From: Argopecten irradians
Taxonomy: Eukaryota > Mollusca > Bivalvia > Pectinida > Pectinidae
Reading direction: 5' to 3'
Assembly: GCF_041381155.1 (NCBI RefSeq)
Contig: NC_091147.1
Location: 28,121,349 to 28,185,348, forward strand
Length of the DNA stretch: 64,000 nt
Both the position numbers and the translations under genes were made by a program. This document shows positions 27,001 through 36,050 of this stretch, in pieces; within the stretch, counting starts at the first letter, position 1, and every line of letters starts with the position of its first letter. The notes below the pieces were generated by a model, which was given only the letters and a program-made list of their open reading frames with translations, made no database searches and had not been told where the DNA came from.

Positions 27001-30000
27001 TTAGGTTTCTTGGGGTGATAAACACCATGATGTGGAATGTACCAAATGTTTCCATCATCTTCTCGAGACTTGATGTCACTGTCAACTACTTCAGCATCTC
27101 CCCGTTCTAGTATCTCCTTCATAAATTTCTGGTAATGTGCAAAGTATTTAGGATCCTTCTTGAATTTGTTCTTCAGGTGGTTTAACCTCACCTCTGCGAG
27201 AGGTTTATTATCTGGCAAGACAGGACGTTTCTTGAAAGGAAGGGGCATTTCCAAATGTTTGTCCTCACGTTGTTTGATGTGCTCCATCAAGTTTAAGAAC
27301 TGTGTGTCTTCCTGCGAAAACCTTTCTCCGACTTCCTTGTCATCAGCAAAATCCGTTTCAAATACCTTAATCAATTGTTGCGGCGTGCAGGATGGCAATT
27401 CCTTAATAGAAGTACGACAACTTGTTCCACTAACCAATGATTGGTTCGCTAGGGTGGCCTTTGGGTTCACATAACCAACAATACTCCAACCGAGAATAGT
27501 TTCAATAGCATATGGTTCATTAGTTTCACCTATTAAGGTTTTCCTTGGGGCAAGTGCCTGTGGGCAGTTGTAGCCAATGAGTAACCCAATCTCACAAGAC
27601 TGGAGAGGTGGTATTTCATCTCTTATTGGTTGAAGATGTGGCCAATCGTCAACTGTGTTCTTCTTAGGTATGTGTGAGTAGTCAGCCGGAATGAAGTTTC
27701 TCGTGTAAGCAAGATTGATGGATACCGTATCCTTGGCGGGTGAATTAAAGCCTCTGACCTGAAGACCGTTGACCCTTGAACTGTCTATGACAGTATGCTG
27801 CGATGTCATGGTTGATAAGCCAAGTTTAACTGGTGTTACTGGTAGCTGTAATGCAGAAGCAGTGTCGTCTAGGATGAAAGTTGTATCGCTTTGTGTATCA
27901 AGCAGTGCGTAAGTCAATACTTCTCTTGATGCTTCTTCCTTAGAGGACACCCAAACTGGTACGATCATTGAAGTTCCCTTGCCATTCTGATGGCTTACGC
28001 GTAAGGAACTTGCTGTGTTTACGTTGCTATCAGCTATAGGGTTTGAACATGGCGTTCCCAGCTGGCGGTCTTCGTGGAGACACGTAGGATGTTTCAGCTT
28101 GCATGTGCCGCATACATGTTTCCTTTGACAGTCCTTATTCCGATGACCCTTTCGCAGACATCCGAAACACAGATTCTTTTCGCGGATGAATGACCGTTTG
28201 TCTTTTAGCGAAAGAGCTAAAAACTTATCACATCGTACCACGTAATGGCCGTCATTTTCACAATACACACAAACCTTCTTATCTTTGTCAGTTTGTGATT
28301 TTGAAGAGGCAGTTGAAGCTAGGACTCGAATCTTCTGTTCCTTCGAACGTTTGCGTTCTGTTTCTGTAGTGTTGTTGAGGGCATGTATGGAAGATATTGG
28401 GTTGCATGCGACCTTGGCTTCTCGAGCAACAAATTCCACAAACTGGCTAAATGATGGGTAGTTGTTTGATGAATCTAGCGCTTCTGTCACAACTCTATTC
28501 CATCTCACAGAAGCCCATTCGGGGAGCTTACCTAGTAGTTTTTGATTTTCAGAACAGTCGTTAAGGATACTCAAACTAGGAATGTGCATCATGGCTTCTT
28601 TGCAGCCTTGTAGGAAGTCTGCAAAGTTTCGTAGAGCTGTGGGATCTCTATTAGAGATTTTTGGCCAATTCTCAAGTTTTTTGCGGAATGCTTGTTGTAA
28701 AACAAACGTGTTTCCATACCGTTCATCCAACACCTTACGTGCATTCACAAATGCTGCCTCACTGCCACTATATAGGAATCCTTCAAGGGCTTGTCTGGCT
28801 GGACCACTTACATACTTTTTCAAGTAAAATATTTTCTCTTGAGGGGGAATCCCTTTGCGATCTATTAACATTTCAAAGGCGGTTTTCCATTCCATATATT
28901 CTATGGGGTCTCCGGTAAAGATACTTGGCTCGGGTATAGGAAGTCGACCAAGGCCAACAGTGTTTGCCAGTGTATCTGCCAAAAATTTAGCATCGTTGTT
29001 AGATTGAGGTAGTATGTTTGTAATGTTAGGTTGGAATGTTGGAGCGTTTGATGACAACCTAGTATCAGACACTGTGGTAGAAGAAGTAACAGGCACAGAA
29101 CTTCGAGTTGAGAACATGCTGGTATACGGGTAGGTAGATGGACGGTGCGAAGAAATATATGGTCCAGCAGTGAGTGGTGCATTTCCTGATACTTCCGTGT
29201 TGATAGTTGGCTCAAGGGTTGCAGAAAATGGTGAGGTATATAGGAAAGGCGTTGACGGTGGTGATGAGATAACTGGTTTCGTGCACAAAGAGGAATATGA
29301 ATTAATAGGTGCCTCAGAGACTGGTATTTCTGGTTCCTCCTTTATTGCCTTGGTATATGCCTTCAGACGCGCTTCAGCGACCTCAATCCTCCGTTTTGAT
29401 TCTAAGTGTTTGAGGTCGGTCTGCAGCCTTTCCTCAATAGGATTAAAATGTTCTGCTGCCCTTAAGGCTTCTAAATCTGCCGCGGCCTCTGCTATTTTCA
29501 CAGACAGTCTGGATCTTGAAGAGGTAGATGAGCTTACACTACTGGATGACTCTGATTCACCGAATACAGATTTAGCGTGCCTTCGGAGGTCTGAGAGGCG
29601 TCGTGCCTCGAACACGTTATCAAATGTGTCTATGTCGCTAAGTCTTTCATTTAGTATTTTGAGTAAGTCAGCACTTACGGCAACACATGCATCGATTCTG
29701 CGCACAATGTCCTGAGCTGGGGTTGAAATGTCCTTTACAATATTAAAGTTCTTTAATACACTTGCCTCAAGAGCCTTAATTTTATCAATCATTTGGCCTA
29801 AGTCATTTTCAGAACATTCTGTTTTTAAGTTTGTTCTTATCTCTTTAGCATGAATTTGCCATTTTCCATATGTAGATCGGAGCTTGGCCAAGCGTTTCTC
29901 AAGTTCTGTCTCCTGATATGCTGCCATTTTTTCTGTTAGTTTGCGATTTCTTTCCGATGTTCTGATCTCTGTTTGTATGCTGTTTGTCGACTCAGATGTC

Positions 30001-30107
30001 CCACTTGAGTTTGTTGTAGTACCCTTAACCTCAGTTTCGTCCTTTGTTGTTGTGTCACCGTGGTCGTTTCTTTCATCTGTATCTGAAGATCCCTTATCTT
30101 TATCCAT
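24075..30107 (-). CDS. BEL/Pao gag-pol polyprotein (2,010 aa)
   Basis: A single frame encodes the Gag and Pol parts of the BEL/Pao element. Order along the protein: charged N-terminal region with predicted coiled coil (about 60-260); gag-like domain of the kind found in BEL elements (about 380-600); two zinc knuckles beginning CVYCENDGHY and CFGCLRKGHR (about 612-680); aspartic protease with LLDTQSD (about 735); reverse transcriptase with FYVDDGL (about 1160); RNase H starting near FSDASSIGYG (about 1340); integrase zinc-binding region (about 1635-1690) and core with MDCFGPF, RSDQGTNF and GGVWERQ; and the C-terminal domain typical of BEL integrases. In this family the polyprotein makes the virus-like particle and copies and inserts the element. 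The ATG at 30107 is the first in the frame and lies just inside the 5' LTR. Confidence 0.95.
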   Translation of the reverse strand: MDKDKGSSDTDERNDHGDTTTKDETEVKGTTTNSSGTSESTNSIQTEIRTSERNRKLTEKMAAYQETELEKRLAKLRSTYGKWQIHAKEIRTNLKTECSENDLGQMIDKIKALEASVLKNFNIVKDISTPAQDIVRRIDACVAVSADLLKILNERLSDIDTFDNVFEARRLSDLRRHAKSVFGESESSSSVSSSTSSRSRLSVKIAEAAADLEALRAAEHFNPIEERLQTDLKHLESKRRIEVAEARLKAYTKAIKEEPEIPVSEAPINSYSSLCTKPVISSPPSTPFLYTSPFSATLEPTINTEVSGNAPLTAGPYISSHRPSTYPYTSMFSTRSSVPVTSSTTVSDTRLSSNAPTFQPNITNILPQSNNDAKFLADTLANTVGLGRLPIPEPSIFTGDPIEYMEWKTAFEMLIDRKGIPPQEKIFYLKKYVSGPARQALEGFLYSGSEAAFVNARKVLDERYGNTFVLQQAFRKKLENWPKISNRDPTALRNFADFLQGCKEAMMHIPSLSILNDCSENQKLLGKLPEWASVRWNRVVTEALDSSNNYPSFSQFVEFVAREAKVACNPISSIHALNNTTETERKRSKEQKIRVLASTASSKSQTDKDKKVCVYCENDGHYVVRCDKFLALSLKDKRSFIREKNLCFGCLRKGHRNKDCQRKHVCGTCKLKHPTCLHEDRQLGTPCSNPIADSNVNTASSLRVSHQNGKGTSMIVPVWVSSKEEASREVLTYALLDTQSDTTFILDDTASALQLPVTPVKLGLSTMTSQHTVIDSSRVNGLQVRGFNSPAKDTVSINLAYTRNFIPADYSHIPKKNTVDDWPHLQPIRDEIPPLQSCEIGLLIGYNCPQALAPRKTLIGETNEPYAIETILGWSIVGYVNPKATLANQSLVSGTSCRTSIKELPSCTPQQLIKVFETDFADDKEVGERFSQEDTQFLNLMEHIKQREDKHLEMPLPFKKRPVLPDNKPLAEVRLNHLKNKFKKDPKYFAHYQKFMKEILERGDAEVVDSDIKSREDDGNIWYIPHHGVYHPKKPNKLRVVFDCSARYGDCSLNDHLLTGPDLTNALAGVLCRFRKSPIGIMCDIEKMFHQFIVDVKDRDFLRFLWWESGNIDCKPQEYRMRVHLFGAASSPGCANYGLKHLAKTQESELPIASSFIQRNFYVDDGLTSVETEDEAIQLVIDAQALCANGGLRLHKFLSNNKRVMQAVPVSERAVGVSLDLTLDPLPVERALGVQWCVESDAFKFQISVRNEVPTRRIMLSIVASVFDPLGFLSPFTLRGKQILQEMCRNGVGWDDPLPNCSQPQWEAWIKDIQNLSQVNIPRCLKPSWFGIPTVVELHHFSDASSIGYGQCSYVRLVNNTEVHCALVASKARVTPVKVVTIPRLELTAAVLSVKMSIFLKNELDLNVNNEYFWTDSRVVLGYINNEARRFQVFVANRVQMIRDATEPQQWRYIDTKDNPADHASRGLTASEIVNSTWLTGPPFLWQPNIQSDEIDTSLQPGDPEVRQAKVLHSVTTPALDVIDCLERFSSWKTAVSVVARLQRLSNGIKGTHHTSVEERENAERTIVRLVQGRAFKESMNALKASETLPRTSRLYPLDPFLQDGVIRVGGRLRNAECTMCYKHPMILPKNSHVTRLILAHVHQETKHQGRGITLNKLRSCGFWIIDGSKTVAKFIRHCVICRKLRRPTECQKMADLPKDRVEPSPPFTYCGMDCFGPFVVKMGRKEIKRYGLLLTCMCSRAIHIEMLDDMSTDAFINALRCFIAIRGSVRQIRSDQGTNFIGAKNEFEREAKVNKLSSFLVERQCDFVLNPPSASHTGGVWERQIRTVRSILNSVLSLCSGRLDDASLRTVFYEVMSIVNCRPLTVSEIDNPEALEPLTPNHILTAKSSLPQPPPGDFLKEDLYLRKRWRRVQYLLEQFWGRWRKEYLAQISLRQKWHEPRRNICGGDIVLVKDVDLPRNQWPLAKVIEAYPDDDGLVRRVKVSMGLRNTTSPSVLERSIHKLVLLVEN

Positions 30108-30143
30108 GATGATGATGGTTTCGTTAATGGGTTAAGTTTCTAC

Positions 30144-31156
30144 TGTAGCTGGCTTGGTTGTGTATAAATAAAGTTCAAGAACTGATATATGGAATTCTGT
30201 TTATTGCGTTTCCCTTTTTCCATACCTCCATATAACGTAGAAACTGAAAATACAAATAACTATATTTTAACTACATTATTAGCAAAGTACATGTACATAT
30301 ATTTGATACCGATTACTAAGTAACCTTAATATACTCCGTTATAAGTACATATACAATTTTAGAATACCTTTATATAATTACAAACCTCAAAAGTGTAACA
30401 ACTGAGATAAGCGTTAAATTTGTTACACATAATGTTAAATTTGTAATACAAAGCTAGCATGAATATTGTGAAATATGTAAACATAAACATTGACAATTCC
30501 AAGAAGTAAAGTGAAACCGGAAGTAGTTCCGAGAAACAGTTGAAATCGAAAGTATAATTTTCCGAGAAAATTATTATACTACATGATCTTATAAATGACC
30601 AGAATTAACACTTATATGGCCAGAATTAACACTATCTCAATAAATCCATGCATATGTGAAAAACTAAACATATTTTAGTTACATCATTTAACATCAAATG
30701 AAATCTATGCAGAGAAATATCATAACCTTAGCTAAAATGTTGAAATGTTATTATAAACTATCTATGGAGGAGGGGACGTAACTCTTAGACACACATGTTA
30801 TATGCGCGGGAACGAACGTCAATCCCTTCAACAATAATATAATCAAATATGATAGATACTGAGGAACATACAGGTTCTTTAGATGCGTAAACATTACATC
30901 ATAATATCTCAAAATAAAATACACATATGTACCTTATTCCCTTACAACCAGCAGCTATTATTTAAGTATAATTCGTTGTGTTTCACTTCTATAGTGCACA
31001 TGGCCATCTTCTTGTTCCGGAAGTTACAACAGAGCATGCGTGGACAAACTAATATAAAAAGGCATACTATCAAATATCCGGAAAATGAAATTTGCAATAA
31101 AAAATATTGAGTGCAATTTCTACAAATAAAAAAAAAAAAAAAAAAAAACAAAAACA
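30144..31156 (-). repeat. LTR of the BEL/Pao element (5' in element orientation)
   Basis: About 1,013 bp, matching 22885-23902. The few differences between the LTRs are confined to the first third on the plus strand; the rest is identical apart from the A tract. It should carry the element promoter, but I cannot place one. Confidence 0.92.
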
Positions 31157-31165
31157 TGCTATGAC

Positions 31166-33204
31166 TTTATGACTTCGTAAATGACAAAAGTACATGTGAA
31201 ACTGTATGGGGCATGTCTTCAGAAGAAAGAATGACTGCTAGTCTAAGCTGCCTTTCAAATGTTTCTCAAAATAACTCCACACAAGCGATTAGAAATTCAA
31301 ATAATCCGTCTATATATCTGTACATGTATGTATATTATCAAAGTGTATCTCAAATGGAACGCGACGTACCAGCAGAGCTGTACCGGTATATGTGGTTCGT
31401 TTTCAGTAGAGTACCATTTAGATCCAAGATGGTGAACTCGATATTTTTCGTTTGTCATCGAAATGTTTTCTTTGTTGAAAACAAAATAGAGAGTATCTAT
31501 ATCCGATGTATTTTTAGTTTCAATATATGCCGAAACCATTTTGGTTTTAGTTTTTTATCCATTTATTGTTATCACAGAAAATGGTTTTTTTTTTATTCGA
31601 AGCGTATATGTCAAATGGGTGGCACCGTCATGGAAAAATCAAAACGCGTTCCATTAGACGGTGCCTTATCAATTCAGTACTGACCAGTACGAATCTGCAA
31701 AATAAGCTCGTGCGAGTTATCTTTCTTTGGTTGCGCTTGGTTCGTCGTCTCGGTCATGCCGATTTTCAGGCCGGTATGGCATTAACTTGATAAAATAAAC
31801 GTTTAATGAATTATTCTGGTAGCCATTTCATTGAAATGTCTGATATTTCGTTTATTTACAATATTTCCGTCATTTATGCTGAAGCCAACGTCCTCTATTA
31901 GACAACGTGACGGCCGCGCGTGTATATGACCACCTAGCTGTCTCAGATTACTTATCGGTTGTCGAAACGAGCAGACCCAATTTCACACGTGCTCCTGGTG
32001 TATGTTGAAGTGTTTTGTTGGTGTTTTTACTTCGTACTGTATCCAAATATAGCTGATTATGTTTTACATATGTTTTACTTACACGAAAAATGTGTGTGAT
32101 ATGTAATTAAAATATTCGGAATGAATGTATTATCCAATTCAACTTTATTGCTTCCTTACATCCATACAAAAGGGAACGATAGCAAAACATACATGTACAT
32201 AACACACAGTAGATCAAAACAACAACTTAAACCTTTATCAAGCCAGCTTTCCTCAGTTCAAATGACTTTTTAACAAAGAGGCCTAAATCCTGCAGACGTT
32301 TTAGATCGTTAGAAAACAAGAGTCGTATCAAACTTTCAAAATCTGTTAGATGGTGGTTAATTACATCTTTATGAGTTGTTAAGATGTACCGACATATTAC
32401 CACATGCCCTCCACCTCTGGGTCATGAGTTCGAATCCCATGTGGGGTAGTTGCCAGGTACTGGCCGCTGGTCGGTAGGTTTTCTCCGGGTACTCCGGCTT
32501 TCCTCCACCATCAAACCTGGCACGCCCTTAAATGACTTTGGCTGTTAAGAGGACGTTAAAACTAATCAAATCAAATTATTGAATATTTTATTACAGTGAT
32601 TGGTTATCTAAAACGACAGGAAAACGTTATTGTATATTATTATCTTCAATATCTGGTTTCTTATTTCGTATGGTATGTATGACTCGCCTGTTTGTTACAC
32701 AAAGATAAAATCAACGACAAAATGTGTGTAAAGCTCAATGCAAGATTAACATACGATCTGTCTTCTCGTGTCTATCGAACCTGAACTTTAAAGCGAAATA
32801 GGGTTTAAAGTTGAAACAAATACAAAAGACATTATACATGCTTCACTTAACGCTAAATTGTATTATAACGGTATGTATGAAACTCATCAAAACTGTCAGA
32901 AGGGGTTCCAATATGCGGGTGACCTTTGTGGCAACTTTAGGAGATGGCTGTCACTGTATTATTCACGTGTATAATATCCGATCGGAAAGAAACGCTTAAA
33001 ACAAAATGCGTACGTAACTCTGAATGTTTAATATAGGAAAAAAGAAAATCGCGGTTATGTTGAATTTTAAAAATAAAACATGAAATATGACTTTAATTGA
33101 AATTATCTATTTTTCATTATCAATGTTCAAAAGAAACTTGTTAGGTCAATTGGTTAGCTTTCCACTCCTAATAATAATGCTCCAACGTTCATAGTTCAAA
33201 GAAT
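31166..33204. other. Gene-free stretch with one SINE
   Basis: No gene recognised other than the SINE at 32385-32577. A 156-residue frame at 31213-31683 has no domain and is very rich in Phe, Tyr and Ile, as expected of AT-rich noncoding DNA. GGCACCGTC near 31620 is inverted as GACGGTGCC near 31660. A block at 32577-32625 (around GGTTATCTAAAACGACAGGA) reappears inverted at about 36779-36826. Confidence 0.4.
32385..32577 (+). mobile_element. tRNA-derived SINE
   Basis: AGTTCGAATCCC at 32427 matches the B box of a tRNA promoter. It is followed by GGTCGGTAGGTTTTCTCCGG and TACTCCGGCTTTCCTCCACC, a central domain shared by molluscan tRNA-derived SINEs. The tail is CTAATCAAATCAAA. The A-box end is weak, so the head is truncated or diverged. 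Noncoding; in its active state it would have been copied by LINE machinery. Confidence 0.75.
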
Positions 33205-34545
33205 CTAAATTACTTTATCAAATAATTTCTTTTCAGCTTGTGTTAAAATTCTAAAATCCCTGCCTTGATCCTTTATAAAACTACTGAAATAAGTCAATGT
33301 ATGGCTAATTTCGCCCCGAACTTGACACTCTTGGATTTCCTGAGCTCTACTTTCCCTTCTCTCCCATAACTGTTGAATGTTTCTGGCGTTTAAACCATGC
33401 GTAATACGGTTACACTCAATATGGAAAATCTGCATGTAGCCATCCCTTTTATCAAGAGCGTAAATAAAATCATCGATGTCCCTGACCTTCATACCGAGTC
33501 TATATAAAACCATACCTAAGAATGCATCCTCAAGTCTGAATGGTATTGTTTGCAGCATATCGTAGTATATTTTTCGAGCAGTATGCATAGTCATTACATA
33601 GCCCGTACCTAAACAATATGGAGGGTGTATTCCGAAAGGATCTTCCTCCGTCGTTGTGAAATACTTGGGAGTAATCCTAGATAATATTGAATCTTGTTGA
33701 CAGGTACCACTTATTACGTCATCTAAAAGATACGATTCATCCTGAAGTTCGTACAGAAAATTCAGATCAAGATACACATCATCGTTGATTTTGAAAACCA
33801 GCCGCGGCCCATAGCAATAGTTGGTAGCCCAGTTGAATGCTCCAATTAATTTGTCGGTCAGACTATAAAGATTCTCCTCTATGTCAACTTGTACAATGTC
33901 TGCATTTTCATCGTTTATTTCATCACTTATTTTAACGTTGTTGTCTAATCCTAATATGAAATAAATACAGAAATAGTATTTTCTTTGCATGTCAGGATGA
34001 CCCCATGTCTGCCTGATGGCGTTCCGGCGATCTCTGTTTGAGGCTTGGCTTATCACTGTTATAATGATATTTCCGGCACAGTCTATTCCACATGTTTTTT
34101 TGGGATGGGTCAGAATTCCTTTGGGTAATTGTTTTCTCTGCTGGGTTAATTTTACTACAGCTGAAAAAGTTTTTTTGTTGTACCCTTCTCCGGTTAATTG
34201 GAAGTATACAATAGCTATAACACCAAGAATTAGAAGACTCGTGCGGCGATTTCGTCGTACATTGATGGACGAAAGTCTCTACGATAAAAAAAAAGATAAA
34301 TGCACATTAAAAATGATTTTTTTTTTCGTTAATAACTATCTAAATAGAAAATGTATGTTTACTTGTTTTGTTTTTTTTATGTAACCTCTTCATAGACAGT
34401 CATTATAATATAGCTTACAATTACTCGTGTTAGGTGTTAGACAAAAATTTTCACTGCTAATGCAATATTTGGCAATACATGTTCTATTATCCTACATAGT
34501 TATAACACTTACCAGACTCCGCCAAATTGTTATATGTAGCCTCAT
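33205..34545 (-). CDS. GT31 beta-1,3-galactosyltransferase-type enzyme, copy 2
   Basis: Exon 1 (34545-34513) encodes MRLHITIWRSL and ends at GTAAGT. Exon 2 (34278-33205) begins after a T-rich TCGTAG acceptor in phase 0 and starts RLSSINVRRNRRTS. The join gives about 368 residues: basic tail, type II anchor (LLILGVIAIVYF), stem with GILTHPKKT (GILIHPKRQ in copy 1), then the catalytic domain. Motifs: RQTWG at 100-104, NDD at 176-178 where copy 1 has DDD, HPPYCLGTGY at 229-238 and EDAFLG at 261-266. The intron is only 234 bp. The two proteins align almost from end to end, so they are products of a local duplication that now face each other. The Asn in the DXD position may alter metal binding, or the enzyme may tolerate it because two acidic residues remain. 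Substrate unknown. Confidence 0.85.
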
Positions 34546-34571
34546 GCTTCCGCCCACATGTTCTTTCGCAT
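34542..34571 (-). promoter_or_regulatory. Upstream ORF overlapping the GT31 copy 2 start
   Basis: On the minus strand an ATG at 34571 opens a nine-codon frame (MRKNMWAEA) whose TGA overlaps the main start as ATGA. If both are on the mRNA, the main protein would need leaky scanning or reinitiation. The 5' end of the transcript is unknown, so this is provisional. Confidence 0.35.
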
Positions 34572-34796
34572 GGACTTAGTTTCCACTGGTATATTGTACA
34601 ATCTAGTCACGACATGTTCATGATTTGAACTTTATGACTTTACAAGCATTCGTTAAGTTACTCAACTGTAGCTTGAATTCTTTAACACGCTTAAAAGTCT
34701 ATATTGTCCGTGTCTATATGGCCTGAACAAATTAGTGCTACCTCCATAAGTCTTCATTCATTGATTCTCCGCTGATTGTTAGTTAAAGATGCTCCA
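34546..34796. other. Presumed promoter region of GT31 copy 2
   Basis: About 250 bp separate the start codon from the MITE at 34797. Any promoter must therefore lie in this short piece, in the MITE, or beyond it. No core element is clear. Confidence 0.3.
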
Positions 34797-35142
34797 CCGC
34801 CGACAGAGCATAAATGATATTAATCACTTGAACAATAATTGGTGTTTAATCGTGTATATATATATGTCTAATTAACACAAAAAAATAATATAAAATAATT
34901 TATTTTGCCCTCAGTGCATGCGCAAATTCAATCAGTACTTAATTCCATATAGGATATAGTGCCACGGAATTTTTTCGAGATGCAATAAATTATTTTTTGT
35001 AACTTTAATTTGAAGTAAAATTAGAAGCTCAAACTTTTCAATGGTGTGAAGTAAGTAACTTTTTTAACTGAAGAAAAATACTAAATCGTCTGCTCGTGTT
35101 TTTGATAGTGAAAAAATATCATTTGTCAGCGGTGGAGCATCT
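34797..35142 (+). mobile_element. MITE, AGATGCTCCACCG family, copy A
   Basis: 346 bp with terminal inverted repeats AGATGCTCCACCGCCGACA and TGTCAGCGGTGGAGCATCT. It is preceded by TTAA and followed by CTAA. The interior matches 37489-37829 in inverse orientation. No coding frame, so it would have depended on a transposase encoded elsewhere. Confidence 0.85.
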
Positions 35143-36050
35143 CTAAACTTCTCGCTTTATTAGAATAATTCGCCTCCTTAAAATGAATTATGATAAAAAT
35201 GAAATGTATTCTTGGTTTTCCTATGCTTCTAACATCATAAAGGAAAATAAGATTTCCTAAAACTTTGAAAATGCCAATCCTAGTAGGAAGTTTAAACGTG
35301 ATCTGAAACTATTATTCAAGAAATCGATACAAGGTACATTCAAAGCCATTTTACAACTAAGATAAATAAGTCAGATAATAACAGTAAAACTTTTTGTATA
35401 GTAAATTTAAACAAAGCTTTAAGGAAGAAACATATCTTTCCATTAAGGAATTTAAATTAAGAAAATTGCTCACAAAACTGCAAATTAGCAACCGCAGTTT
35501 AATACTGAAAAGTCGGCATATGCAGTGATTCATCGGCACAATATTTTCATGAGTCAATACATGGTATATGAAGATATTTTTGATTGCTAAAATTTTAGGG
35601 TACTCGGGGTTTGTCACTGTTATCAAAAGAATTAATAAAAAAACTAATGAAATGAAATTGCTCTATTTTCATGAAAAATTAAGAGCAAAAGTGGAAATTG
35701 CAAGAAAACCCCACTAGATCGTTAAAAAGAAAATACGAAATGCTATGTTATTACACCAAAATAATTTATCTTTGGGTTTTGTATGCCTAAATATGATATA
35801 CCAAAGGCGCACAAGTAGGAATCGGAAGTAAAACTTACAAAAGGTGGCGCTGTAGTCGCATGATTAATCTATTCATGGAATAAGTACTGTTCCGATACGT
35901 ATTATGTGCCGATTGATGTATTCGCACCAAAAAATTAAAAATCGATCGTGGGCGGCCATGCAACACCTCCTTTGTAATGAAATTGAGGATGAAACCCACT
36001 TCATTTTTAAGTGTTCCGTTAACTCTACAATGAGAACAATTTTCTTTAAA
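35143..36050 (+). pseudogene. LINE 3' fragment (C-terminal zinc region)
   Basis: Near 35966-36020 the plus strand reads LLCNEIEDETHFIFKC, matching the cysteine/histidine tail of many LINE ORF2 proteins (CxxC...EDExHFxxxC). Just before it, LKIDRGR in another frame fits the preceding conserved block, so at least one frameshift lies between them. The rest, back to about 35160, is plausibly the same element but too decayed to read. Confidence is for the 35900-36030 part only. Confidence 0.55.

Larger units (their letters stand above)
22885..31156 (-). mobile_element. BEL/Pao LTR retrotransposon
   Basis: About 8.27 kb, oriented on the minus strand. The ends are LTRs of about 1.0 kb bounded by TG and CA, and the outer flanks carry TGCTATGAC on both sides (22876-22884 and 31157-31165). 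The interior holds one long gag-pol frame with the domain order of the BEL/Pao family and no envelope gene. The two LTRs are about 99 percent identical, so the insertion is young. It looks whole at the level of reading frame and LTRs. It landed about 230 bp beyond the 30-bp array, between the two GT31 genes. Confidence 0.95.

Noticed and set aside
29170-29715. 181-residue plus-strand frame inside the BEL element
   Set aside because: Antisense shadow of the gag region; no independent support.
31213-31683. 156-residue frame next to the BEL element
   Set aside because: Composition is that of translated AT-rich DNA, with no domain, and it contains simple hairpin sequence.
32421-32440. tRNA gene
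   Set aside because: Only a B-box-like block is present, with no A box or cloverleaf; the following core and A/T-rich tail make it a SINE.
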